Positions 1 through 9,851 of a stretch of 64,000 nucleotides of DNA are shown here, in pieces (within the stretch, counting starts at the first letter, position 1; the number at the start of each line of letters is the position of its first letter). Where the stretch lies: contig FTLJ01000184.1 in NCBI GenBank assembly GCA_900155495.1, positions 1 through 64,000 of the forward strand, given 5' to 3'. The DNA is from Porogramme epimiltina (lineage: Eukaryota > Basidiomycota > Agaricomycetes > Polyporales > Polyporaceae). The notes beneath the pieces are model-generated. The model was not told the DNA's origin, ran no database searches, and worked only from the letters and a program-made list of their open reading frames with translations. A program made the position numbers and the translations under genes.

Positions 1-2133
1 AAGACCTCCGGGATTTCATAGTAGCTTACCAGGAACTAGAATGGCCTCCCAGCACCGCGCAGCATAAAAGGACGTCGTCCACCTCCAACCCATCCCCAAC
101 CCATCCCGAGTCGCATTCCATCATACATACATACTCTAACGAACCTCGAACTCCGGGACTTAAACTCAACTTCAAACTGAGGTGCTTGCTATTCACGGAT
201 CTATGGTCTGCTTCTTCTAACAGTCGGATGTTCAAGCATACGCCACCGGAGCTAGGGTGCCTCATATAGCTTCGACGGTCATCGCTCACCAGCTGATGCT
301 CCTCGCCAGACGCATACTACGATGGAGAACACAACCCACACCCCGGCCTTCGTCATCACCGATGTGCTCAGCGCATTATCAACCAATGTGAGCCACTAAT
401 GATTCATGAGACACTCATTGATGAGGGGCATTCCCTGTAGCTGCATTCGTTGATGCTCCAAGCTCAGGAGCTTTTATATCGAATCAATGAACTTCAAACT
501 CTCATCGAGTCTCTGTCACCCGCGCAGTCGTCTAGCTCAGTGGCCACAGCCACTCCCAACTCTGTGCGTGCCAACACATCTATTTCTGACACGTAAAATC
601 GACAAATTGTTCATCACCATAGTTCGCGGGCCATGATATTGGTGGATCCGACGGTGATCGCGCCCAAGGGTGAGTACATACTATCCCAAATTAGGATCGT
701 GGCTCATGAGCTCATGACGCGGTTCACGTGGCCCGATGTCCACTCCTGTAGAACCGTAACGAGAGCCACACAGTGGGCCCCCTTCATCGAAGAGGGCCTT
801 AATGCCTTCATCCGTAGCAACACGTAGGATGATCAGGTACGTCGGAATGTCTTTTCGAACTTTGCCCATCGTGCACAGTATGCTAACGGTGAATGTATAG
901 ATGTGAGATGGCGTTGGGTAACGCGTGTCTCATTTGTGGCCCGGGGGGAGGCTCCACAACGTGCATGAAAGAATGCCAAGTTACCGCAAATAAGGGTGTT
1001 CCATTCAGTTTCGGCCCGGGCACGATTGACAGATCACGTGTAAGCTGCGTCACTAGCGATAAGAATAGAACTTCGTCGCGGCGGCGTCCGCAGCGCGGCT
1101 GCGGAGCGCGAGCGAGAGTATGAGGCGCTTCGTGCGTTCTGCGGGTAAAAGTGGCGCGCACAGGCGCACGCGCGCCTGCGCACATCACGCACATGTCTTC
1201 ATAGACGCGTCAGACGTCTGTCGAAGTGGAGCTCGACGCGCTCCGTGGCGAACTGCTTTGGTGGGAGGGGTCACAGCAGATGTCCTGGCAATCTTCCAAG
1301 TCGAGTTGGAGGGTGCAGCCCAGCACTGTTCAGTGCAAGACGAGTTAGACACAGGGCGAGCCCGCAACTGCTCAGCAGGTCTATAGGCTTAGAAACATAG
1401 AATGCTGGTCGTGTGTTGGGTGTCGCAGAACAGAAGTCAATGAGGACGTCCGAGTCGTAGTAGTTAGGAAGATGGCGTCTGTGGTACAGGCGATCCAGCC
1501 GCGGCCAGACTTACTCTAGAACTCCAGCTCAACCAATGAGCGGACAGAACGGTGGGTTGGATTACTTAAGCGGAAGAGCGAGAACCTCATTCCAAGGGGA
1601 GCCTAAAGCGGAAGGCAGCTTTTCCACCAATAGGATCACACCATCAATTAAATGGCGGTACGAAAAGACTAAGCAAATCTTATGTAATATACGCTTCCTC
1701 CGTTGTAAATCCGATTCACTGCGTAGAATCGGAATTATTCAGTACATCGCGCATGTTGTTCCGTGGAAGAGGAATCTGAGTGGACGATAGAGTAGGGGCG
1801 GGTCACAGGTGACATGGGTGTGAGTGAGCATAAGCACAATGAGGCAAACGCAGGGTACGGCCCGCCGGGTGGACGAAGGTAATTGAGGTATCCGACTCGG
1901 AGACTGGAGTCAGGGATGTGTGACTGAGGAGTATATTCAGTCATGATCATTTATCACTTCGTTCTACTGCTTGCCAAACTTTTCCCTCCGATCTGCGGGC
2001 GGGGAGTGATGACATCTCTCGTTCAGCGACTCAAGTTAACAACTGTGCTAGTACGCCCCTCCGAATGGCCATGGGCCGCAGGCTATGACTCAGACCCGTG
2101 ACCCGTGACCCCCTTTCAGCACTTACAACAATT
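1..2133. other. Decayed sequence, no convincing gene
   Basis: Only short open frames occur on both strands. A coiled-coil-like stretch (about 450-590, plus) and a short frame at 633-827 do not join into a gene, and stops and frame changes are frequent. I read it as old repeat or transposon debris, but no superfamily can be named. Confidence 0.4.
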
Positions 2134-2363
2134 GCAACGGCCCTCTGGGCAGACCTGGGCTACAAGCATACAGTGATCGTCGGCATACTTACACGCGTGA
2201 CCACATCTTATTGACACAAGAGAACACAGGGAAGATTTCAATTAGTTTGGTATCAAATCGAGTCCTATTCATCACACATTCAAGAGTCACGTCACGGATT
2301 GTCACAAATGTCACCACCCCCCAATTTTCGACGACAATACCTGGTTCTACTTCGTAGCCCAGG
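2134..2363 (+). repeat. Small repeat element, copy 1
   Basis: The left end (2134-2166) contains CCTGGGCTACAA and the right end (2347-2363) contains CTTCGTAGCCCAGG, so the ends are inverted copies of CCTGGGCTAC. The same left end recurs at 2406 and the same right end at 2789, with related AT-rich sequence just inside the right end. It is a probable non-autonomous element. No clear target duplication is seen and no coding potential is present. Confidence 0.5.
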
Positions 2364-2405
2364 GATAGCCTGCTAACTCCTCGGTACGTGCGGTTGAATT
2401 ATATA

Positions 2406-2806
2406 GCAACGGCCCTCCGGGCAGACCTGGGCTACAAAGTGGTCACAAGGATGATATACCGACAGAGTACCCTATGGTAGTAATTCAACTGCCCCGCTAC
2501 CCAACTCCTCGAGCCAGTCCTCGAGCACAAAGCCGAGCTTATCTGCGGCCTGCCACATCCGAATTCCCCAGATTGAGCTCTCGGAGATTGAGCGGTAGAT
2601 TGTTGAGCATGCGCCCTATGAAGAACTCGAGAGAACGGCGCTTACACGGGACACAAACGAGATTAAGGTAACATGCCTGAGTCATCAGTAGCCCTTTGTA
2701 ATGTGTGATGTGACCAACGAGACGTCACAGAAGGGTGTCACAACTCTGCAAACGTGACCCACCCCGAATTTTTCCCTACAAGACCTGTCCTACTTCGTAG
2801 CCCAGG
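2406..2806 (+). repeat. Small repeat element, copy 2
   Basis: This is a second, longer copy of the element at 2134-2363. Its left end (2406-2437) matches copy 1 with one visible difference, and its right end (2789-2806) matches the CTTCGTAGCCCAGG end. The interior differs in length. Two such copies 42 bp apart suggest nested or local insertion of one family. Confidence 0.5.
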
Positions 2807-3872
2807 TGTTGGTGAGGAAATCAGGGAGGTTGGCCCAGGCGAGGGAAGCAGCGTGTGTCAAATTTCCTCTGTGCCGTGGGATGGAAAGGATGGGCGACGT
2901 TGGGGATGGCATTGGACCTAGGTTCCGTACTTTCCATCACGCTGCCGCCGCCCTGTTCGCCGGGCCCCGGCCCCACATTGTAGTTGTCGAAACTGCACCA
3001 GTACAGACTTCGTCTCACGGTCGCGCCAAGTTCGAGACTCCGATATGTACTATGTCTCTCATGATAGGGCCGGAGCTTGTTCAAATCTAGTACGCGGTAT
3101 ACAAGACGCGGTAAGGATGCTTCCCTGCTCTCTGCATGTGGACGGGAAGACGGTGCGCCAACGCTCCGGCGACCGCTCAAGAACATCTTCACAATCCACG
3201 CACAGCTCTCGTCTATGGTCGCGAACGAATGCGCCCATCGGTAGGTGTTTGCGTTTCCTTCCGCGACTCCGGCGTTGCACCTCACGCGTATGCAGGCCCT
3301 GCTGTACGAGGCATTGGGCAAAGAGGGTATCTTTACGCGCATGATGGGAAAGATGTTCAAGCTGAGCAATACCGTGAATAAGTGCATGCTAGCGACTCAG
3401 AGGGTGCGTCATGTTTTCTGTGATGGTGGTGTGCGGAGGACTCGGAGGTTCGTCGTGCTGCGCAGGAGGTGGGCTCACTATCCGCGTCGTGGCTGACCCC
3501 GACGTCGTAGTCCGTTGCGCGTGTCATAGGGGAGCTGTCGCCCTAGGATACCAGTAGTCGAAGCAGCGAAGAGGCGACAACGGTACATACCCCTCTCCCT
3601 CCTCCATCCAAACAGCGTATATGCTCCCATCCATCCCCGTTCGGTCGCCTATCCTCTGCAAGAGACTAGCTCACATCATTGTACCCTCAGTTCTACCCAC
3701 CTCCGCCCCCACACACACCTTCCTACGTCACCTTTGCCTTGCCCGGGCCGTCCTCGCCTTCCAATTTGCTGTTGCCCTCTCAGGTGCATGAGTATCCTGT
3801 CTCGTCACTTGGACCGCGCGGGGGAAGAAGTACGTGGTGGACTGAGTGATCGTGGTAGAGGCCGCAGGGTAA
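2807..3872. other. Possible gene remnant beside the transposon
   Basis: On the plus strand, a typical 55-bp intron (3241-3295, GTAGGT...GCAG) precedes a 36-codon stretch at 3296-3403 (ALLYEALGKEGIF...) that ends at a GTGCGT donor. The exon upstream could be in either of two frames, so no full product can be assembled. It could be the 3' part of a decayed gene. The rest, up to the TAA at 3870-3872, shows nothing. Confidence 0.3.
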
Positions 3873-3908
3873 GGCCCCGTTTGGCAACGGGATGGGATTG
3901 GGGTGGGA
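3873..3908 (+). repeat. Left terminal inverted repeat of Harbinger element
   Basis: This 36-bp G-rich end matches the inverted right end (9449-9484) except at position 20 (A here, C there). It is preceded directly by TAA. A GTCACCCGGC motif about 180 bp inside has an inverted relative near 9,320, possibly a subterminal binding site. Confidence 0.9.
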
Positions 3909-4119
3909 CAGGGTTAGCCCGCCAAAAAAACACGAGACGCCGGTAGCGAGAGACAGACCGTGGATAAGGGCCCCGGCCCTCAACCCACGGCATATGCCGA
4001 GCCCCAACTGTGTGGGGTGGGCTAGGTTGGGGACGTGACTCACTGTGTCACCCGGCGTGCAATTCTCCTCCTGCGCGCTCTCTACCCCCACCCACGCTCG
4101 CTTCTTTCATTCTCTCGTA

Positions 4120-5229
4120 ATGGCTCCTCGCGCAGTCTACTCGCCGGCTGACGATCGGGTCCTTGTCACAACACTCATGGACCAAGCACAGCAGGGCAAC
4201 CAGTCCGAGAATGGTTTCAAGGCTGCCGCGTACGTGGCAGCTGCAACTGCCCTAGAGGGCAGTGAGTTGGTGTCGGGTGGGAAAGAGAAGTCCTCCCAGA
4301 GCTGCCGAGACCGCTTCATTTCAGTGCGTCTATCATACATCAATTTGACCAGTGATTTTGACGTTTGCGAAGCTCAAGAAGGACTACTCCATTGTGAACA
4401 CCCTTCGAGGGCTGTCGGGTTTTGGCTGGGATGCTGAGCAGCATCTGGTGATAGCACCAGATGATGTCTGGGAGAAATACCTCCAGGTGTGTATTTTGGT
4501 AACCGTATTTTGGTTCACACTGATGTTTATGTGCGATAGGCTCACCCCAAGGCTGGGAAGTGGCGGAAAGTCGCATTTCCTCTTTTTGACGACATGGCCG
4601 CACTTGTGGACGGCACAGCTGCAACGGGGGCTGGTGCCTTTCACCCTGGACAAGCCGTGCCCGCTGCCGCCCCCAACGCCGCCGCCGCCGCCGCCCCCAA
4701 CGCCACCGCCACACCCGGCACCCCAGCTGCACATGCTGCTGATTCCAGTGACAGCAGTGACGAGGATGACGTGCTGCCTCCGGTGTGTACCTCAGGCTCC
4801 TTTTCCCGCTTACTGTGTCTTATTCATTATCTTTTGAAGGCAACGCCAACTCCTGCTCACCCGGCTGCTGTGGTCACTGCTGCAGCCACTGGTGGTGCGG
4901 CGTCAGTCAAGCGTGACCGCAAGCGCAATGGACGAGTCACAGCAGCTGATGCTACCTTGGACCTCGCACAGGCCCTCGACGGCATCAGGGATGCCCTTTC
5001 CCAGCAGGAGGCCAACCACGATGGAGTGCCACCTTCTCCAAAGCGCCGCAAGACTGCCATCCAGACCCTCGCCTCCGACGAGGGGGTAGATCTCACCCCT
5101 CGCCGGAAGGTGAAGCTTATCACTCGTTTCCGTAAGGAGACTGCCATAGCCGACACGTACATGGCCCTCATTGGGGACGACATTCTCCGCAGTGGCTATC
5201 TGCGCGAGGAACTCGAGTCCGCGGAGTAG
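4120..5229 (+). CDS. Myb/SANT-like DNA-binding protein of the Harbinger element
   Basis: Exons 4120-4323, 4373-4486, 4540-4782 and 4840-5229 join in phase to a 316-aa product. Residues about 5-130 form a trihelix-like Myb/SANT domain of the kind paired with Harbinger nucleases: a GNQSENGFKAA block, SQSCRDRF, LSGFGWDAEQ, APDDVWEKYL and AHPKAGKWR, ending FPLFDD and GAGAFHPG. An Ala/Pro-rich linker, an acidic Ser/Asp run and a basic C-terminal region follow. In characterised Harbinger systems this partner carries the nuclease to the nucleus and the element ends; here that role is inferred. The start is the first ATG after a pyrimidine-rich stretch; an in-frame ATG lies 75 bp upstream. No stop or frameshift is seen. 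Confidence 0.85.
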
Positions 5230-5421
5230 GTTACTATCTCTGTGTATGTGTCTTCCGCCGTTGGGTGCTGCCCTCCTTCAAATCATTCTGCATTCTATAA
5301 TCTCGTCTAATGTATTCAGTTGTATATACCCCCTACATTGTCCTCTACTAACGGAGCATCTCACACTCGTTATTTGTCGCATGCGCTGCAGTTCCTAACA
5401 ATGATACATTCACGATTATCA

Positions 5422-6286
5422 TTACATGATCGCAAGGGGTGCAGGGATGTCCGCAAGTGTGGTGTAGAAACTTTGCTCAATCTCCTCTAGACACTGTGTG
5501 AAAGTCTGGCAGAGGGGGCACGAGAACGCGGGGCGGTGAGAGTCTAGAAGTGGCTGGATGCACTTGTATTGGAACGCGTGGGAGCACGGCGCGATGAACA
5601 GCACTTGGTGGATCATGCTGTCAAGCGCGCCTGTGGAATGCAACAGAGGGAGTGGAAGAACGACGCCAAAAACATGTCGACGAAGATCCATAGGGAATAG
5701 ATGTACATACACACACCCTCACGGTCATCCAGCTCCTTCCGCGCCCGCGCCAGCTCGTCCTCGAGGCACTCCACGTCCCGCCGCAGCCGGTCGGCCTCGA
5801 GCTGGAGCGAGAAGTGCGCGTTTGTCTGCGACTCGCCGAGCTTCTTGTTGTCTGCCTCAAGCGTCTGGAGCGCCGTCTGCACGACCGCGAGGTCCGACTC
5901 GCGCTGAGTGAGCAGCGACTGAGCACGCACAAGGACATTAGCACGGACTGTAGCGCAGACAGTTTCCTTCGAGCGAGCGGCGCTCGCGTCGGAGCGCGTC
6001 CTCGTGCTCCTTCTCCGCCTTGTCCAGGACCGCTGCCACACCCGCGCGCAAGCCGCGTTCGTGCTGGAGCTCCTCGACGACCTTCTCGATGTGACATGTG
6101 GGGTATTCTTTGCGGGCGCGGGGTTCTTGCGCTTCAGGGTCGCGGGTTTTATACAGGTTGGTGAGCTCCTCAAGGTCGGCCTCCAACGACGCAACTTTCT
6201 GTGTAGAAGCATCAGCACCACCATTTGGGATGCACCATTCGGACGTACCTGCTTCAGAGCAGCGGCGAGTTGCTCAAGACGATCGC
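5422..6286 (-). pseudogene. Captured chimeric coiled-coil/RING gene fragment
   Basis: Minus-strand exons can be read at 6249-6286, 5717-6198 and 5422-5630. The first two give a charged coiled coil (DRLEQLAAALKQ, then LEADLEELTNLY, later LQTLEADNKKLGES and RDVECLEDELARARKELDD) resembling the coiled coil of fungal FHA-domain proteins. The last exon gives LFIAPCSHAF...CIQPLL...FSCPLC, the C-terminal half of a RING finger like that of Dma-type ubiquitin ligases, with the first Cys pair missing. The 5717/5630 splice is in phase. An extra base near 5,958 (GGAAAC where GGAAC keeps the frame) breaks the coiled-coil exon, and no start codon or FHA domain is present. It sits wholly inside the transposon, so I read it as captured host exons, perhaps from two genes. 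Confidence 0.65.
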
Positions 6287-6359
6287 ACTCACCCCCTCAT
6301 CCTTCTTACTCTTGCACAGGACGACAGGTGAGATGGGCAAGCAGTGAGGGAGACAGCAC

Positions 6360-6427
6360 AGGAGGCAAGTCAAAAGCGCCCAAACGTCGACGCAGCTGCG
6401 CCGACGTTTGGGCGCTTTTGACTTGCC
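6360..6427. repeat. 68-bp near-perfect palindrome
   Basis: Arms of 28 bp (6360-6387 and 6400-6427, AAGTCAAAAGCGCCCAAACG and its complement) flank a 12-bp centre that is itself palindromic except for its outer pair (A6388, C6399). One mismatched pair in 68 bp is far beyond chance. It lies between the two captured gene pieces. It could be two ends of another element joined tail to tail, a hairpin formed during capture, or a structured RNA or termination signal. Confidence 0.85.
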
Positions 6428-6721
6428 TTCTGCGCGTCTCTCCTCCTGTTCATTATCTCTGTCCCCCGTCTTGCATCTCCACTGTCGACCCCTCCCTTTC
6501 CCTGTCAGCTTCAACCACTCGACTCATCTGGGCCTCCCGCGCCATCAACGCCCGCCCAACAAAAGAGCCTTGGAAGCATTTGCAAGCGCGGCGCAGCTTC
6601 ACCCCACTGACGCGTCGCGCCACTGGGGCATTCGACGACGGACCATCCGAAGACAAGGCAGCGCCGCTAGAAGCCAGGGCACACAAGAAGGAGAAGGTCC
6701 TGGGGGACAAATGGGCGGCAT

Positions 6722-6870
6722 GGGCGGGTGGGGCGACGGACGGCGGGCGGTGGACGGCGGGCGGTGGACGGCGGACGGCGGGCGGCGGGCGGCGGACGGG
6801 GGCGACGAACGGGGGCGACGGACGGCGGGCGGCGGGCGGCGGGCGGGGGCGACGGACGGGCGGTGCTCGC
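6722..6870 (+). repeat. GC-rich tandem repeat
   Basis: About 150 bp is built from irregular units of GGCGGGCGG, GGACGGCGG and GGGGGCGAC. It lies just before the captured membrane-protein exons. The long open frames through it, on both strands, are artefacts of the repeat. Confidence 0.8.
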
Positions 6871-7759
6871 GGACGGCCTGGAGGAGGAGCTGCAGTGCGG
6901 GTGCTGCTCTGTCTTCGTCGTGCTGTACCAGCTCTTCTTTTACAAAAGGTGCGTGTAGCTCCATCCCCTCCCCAACATTCCCTCTCCCTTGGCATTACTG
7001 TATGTCTCTCTCTCTATCAGAACAGTCGTTCTCAGTCTAGTGAATGACTGCCCGACATTGGCCTTCTACGTCCCGGAGCTTGTCATCCGGGACAGCTATG
7101 ATACTCGAGCTCGGAATTTGCTTCATAGCGTTTGGGCGGGTGCGTGGCAAGCTTCTTTGCGGCGCTACATGCGTGCTGACCTTGTTGCATCCTCGTTCAT
7201 AGCAATTCTGGAAATTTCTTTGGACTATCATAGACTTGGTGATGATCGCATTCCGCGTCATCACCATCCTCTCCATCTTCTTCGCGGGATGCGGCAACAC
7301 GAGCAAGGAGGAAGAGCTGCTCGACACGTCGCTCCTCATCGCCCGAAACGTGCTTCAATTTGGCCGTCTTGCGTCCGTCATGCGGCAGTACGTGCCCCCT
7401 TCCACCCCGTCTGATTGCACGCACCACACCTCGCACCTATCACCCCAGCTCCACCACCACGACGCGCATGCGTCCCCGCAGCCCCATCCGCGCCACGTAT
7501 GCCCCATGCCGCCGCTGATGCACCGTCCGACAGGTCCGGGCAGTCCATCTTCACGCGCCCGAAGCCGATCGACCTCTCCGTCGCACGTCGGCACGGGTAC
7601 ACACTCAACATCGACATGAAGGACGACGAGGACATCGCGGCGGCGCTCGGGCGCGAGCTTATGCGCAGCGACGTCGTCTTCGACGCTGCGGATGAACGGC
7701 ACGGGGGTCTGAATGTACATAGAAGGGTATGTTCGATAAGAGAATATATTTTTGAATGA
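6862..7759 (+). pseudogene. Captured fragment of a multi-pass membrane protein
   Basis: Plus-strand exons end at 6948, then span 7021-7139, 7203-7387 and 7534 to a stop at 7759. They encode a Cys-rich hydrophobic stretch (VFVVLYQLFFYKR), ELGICFIAFGR, then FWKFLWTIIDLVMIAF and LLIARNVLQFGRLASVMRQ, and a soluble tail (SGQSIFTRPKPIDL, then an acidic segment). The hydrophobic segments with regularly spaced Arg resemble a voltage-sensor-like helix bundle of an ion-channel-type protein; this is a weak family call. Within 7021-7139 the frame entering from exon 1 differs from the frame leaving to exon 3, so a frameshift is likely. There is no start codon, and the 5' side runs into a GC repeat. It is a partial gene carried inside the transposon, ending 43 bp before the nuclease gene. 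Confidence 0.55.
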
Positions 7760-7802
7760 AATGGCGATGTTGTGCTCGACGTGCTTAGACGCGTCAAGCA
7801 GC

Positions 7803-9232
7803 CTATATTCCAATGTACGCAACATAATCTCGCCACATCTCTTGCGCAATACGATCTCGCCTCGCGTCTGCCCGGATCTTTTCAGCCTGACTCACATAAC
7901 CTCCAAGCTCCCCAATGTCATCCACGCCATCGTCATCGTCGTCATTAACCTCCACCTCCACTCCTTCAACTGTCTGAAAACGTCGCCCAAATCCGCCAGG
8001 AATGTTTCGGACTCGGCTTGCACCTTTGGGTGTCGATCGGATAAAGTTGAACAGTGCTGCATTGGCACATACGAGCTTGGCCTGTGTGACAGGATCATAT
8101 TCGGGGGATCTTGTTACAAGAGGAAACTCTCGTTTCGAAACACCGAGAATCCGTTCGACGACGTTGCGAGCTGTGGCATGACGAAGGTTATACAGCTCCT
8201 TTGAGTTCTGTGGGCTGCATACTGATTGGATATAAGTCGCACGGCATGTAGATGTGTCTACTCACCGTTGGTTACCCAGGGCCCATTCCTTCAAATGATA
8301 CCGCACCCCACGATATGGTACCATGAGAGCATCACAGGAAGGAAAACCAGCATCAGCAAGGTAGTACCGGCCCTCTGGAATCCGAAGGTCAGAGCGTCGT
8401 GCATCCTCCCATACTCGTCCATCTGCTGCGCTTCCCTCCCAGCCTGCAAGCACATATGTGAACCGCATGTCAAATGACGCGCAGACAAGGACGTTCTGTG
8501 CCAGAAATCCTAGAGGACTACTTTAGGTGAGATCTACATCGCAATGTGACAACACTCACCTTTCCGACAGCGATATCGGGCATGATCTCGTGCACTGAAG
8601 TGACCGGGAAACAAGGATCCATCGGTGGTTGCACGGACATCCTCAAAGTACGGATACAGTTTTGGATTGTTCTTGATCTCTGCAGGGACCTCGTCGGGAG
8701 GTGGCCGTACATGACGGTTGTAAAATCCAGATGAAACGAGGGCATCAAGCACTTCATGAAAGTTTCTATAGTAAAGTTCGTAAGAGATTTGATAAATAAG
8801 TATAAAAATAGCGAAATACCGGCTGATTGTCTCGGAGCTATGCTGCCATCTATTCTTTAGAGGGCGGATACTGACACAGGTGCGTGATTGGTTAAGGAAT
8901 GTGGCCAGTTTCTCAGAGGCGGAGATGCCGCCTGGAGAACGAGCCCCCTGTAGGCCACCAAAGTGAACAAGCTCGAAAAGCAGCTTCCAAAAAGTACACT
9001 GTGAAAGCCCTATGACGTCATAGAAGGAGTCGGGATGGCCGGATAGGAGTTCTTTGAGATAGAGTTTGCCGGACAGAATGGAGACGTGCTGAGGCTGTCG
9101 AAAAATCGAAGGTCCAAGGATGCTGATAGCACCCACAGAGGCAACAATTGCCGCCAGGGCTCCTAGGATACGCCGGTTCCGGGACATCTTGCTTCGCCGT
9201 TTGTCAATGGCTGCACGGCTCGGTGTACGCAT
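7803..9232 (-). CDS. HARBI1-like DDE nuclease (Harbinger transposase)
   Basis: Exons 8820-9232, 8560-8765, 8266-8509 and 7803-8214 join in phase to 424 aa. Introns are 54, 50 and 51 bp. The N-terminal half has the helix-turn-helix-like region of the family (ASEKLATFL, SSETISRNFHEVLDAL, PAEIKNNPKLYPYF). The DDE_Tnp_4 catalytic domain follows: first Asp in RATTDGSLFP, second in YYLADAGFP, Glu in ARNVVERILG. Other conserved blocks are SFDMRFTYVLAGWEGSA, PYRGVRYHLKEW and KELYNLRHA. The C-terminal tail is acidic. The ATG at 9232 is the first in frame; a GTG lies upstream. With all three acidic residues and no stops it looks functional. It cuts at the TIRs and inserts into TWA sites in known systems. 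Confidence 0.9.
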
Positions 9233-9448
9233 GCCTCGGGTTTGATAATATGGCACACAGGGAAGATTGAAGCACCCAGAGAGTGGGGCACAACCGCGTC
9301 AGCCCAATTCAGTGTGCCGGGTGTGACTATGTTACAGTATGTGACACAATGTGACTAGGGGGCGAGGCAGGCTAGGAACCAGGCTAGGAACGGTGCCACT
9401 GGGTTCGCCTCGACGGGTCACGGGATCCACTTGCCCAACCCACCCCAA

Positions 9449-9484
9449 TCCCACCCCAATCCCAGCCCGTTGCCAAACGGGGCC
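9449..9484 (-). repeat. Right terminal inverted repeat of Harbinger element
   Basis: This is the inverted partner of 3873-3908, followed directly by TAA (9485-9487). The G-rich motif of the end is duplicated just inside it (about 9,437-9,458). A 12-bp direct repeat (CAGGCTAGGAAC twice, about 9,368-9,391) lies further in. Confidence 0.9.
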
Positions 9485-9487
9485 TAA

Positions 9488-9851
9488 GTGGACTGGTTGT
9501 CGTAGAGTGGACATGATAGGTGAAAGATCAAGATGACATGGTGTTGCGTGATCTGTGTGCGATGTGCGTGAGACCATCACCTGACCAGAGCGATGCCTGC
9601 CTTTCTGTTGTATCACCCTAAGTTCGATGCTCGGATGGAGCGCTCTTGTCGATGAGCCTAGGCTGGTGGTGGCGACTTGAAGGAATTATTTGGGGCCGGC
9701 CCCCGGGTCATCAGGATCGGAACTTCCCGACGTATAGGGAGCATAGGCGAAGGAGACGAGTGCCCGATCACACTCTCCAGCCGCCCCTCTTGACTCCCCA
9801 GCACTGCTCGCACCGAAAGCTCATTCACCCACGCCTAATCTTTCTCACAAT
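9488..9851. promoter_or_regulatory. Intergenic region upstream of the F-box/WD gene
   Basis: This is the stretch between the transposon's right target duplication and the start codon at 9852. It presumably holds the promoter and 5' UTR of the next gene. A pyrimidine-rich tract (about 9,780-9,845) precedes the ATG. No gene is seen. Confidence 0.4.

Larger units (their letters stand above)
3873..9484. mobile_element. PIF/Harbinger DNA transposon, complete, with cargo
   Basis: The ends are inverted repeats beginning GGCCCCGTTTGGCAACGGG (3873 onward, and the complement of 9484 backward). They match for 36 bp with one mismatch. TAA flanks both sides (3870-3872 and 9485-9487), which is the 3-bp TWA target duplication expected of PIF/Harbinger. 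Inside are both proteins of autonomous members: a Myb/SANT-like protein (4120-5229, plus) and a DDE nuclease with an intact triad (7803-9232, minus). About 2.5 kb between their 3' ends is unrelated to transposition and looks like captured host exons. Boundaries, ends and duplication are read directly; the superfamily call follows from the nuclease, the partner protein and the TAA. Confidence 0.9.

Noticed and set aside
2821..3387. 188-aa minus-strand ORF
   Set aside because: It has no domain, uneven composition and no splice partners. The opposite strand has a better exon with consensus intron ends.
4594..4734. Long frames opposite and beside the Myb/SANT gene
   Set aside because: They come from the GCC/CCG-rich Ala/Pro linker and have no domain; the plus-strand spliced gene explains the region.
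6453..7047. Long Arg/Pro- and Gly-rich ORFs on both strands
   Set aside because: They read through the GC-rich tandem repeat at 6722-6870 and are composition artefacts.
8766..8819. An 18-residue insertion in the nuclease (YFAIFILIYQISYELYYR)
   Set aside because: It is a 54-bp in-frame intron (GTATTT...ATAG); its removal restores SSETISRNFHEVLDAL as in the family.
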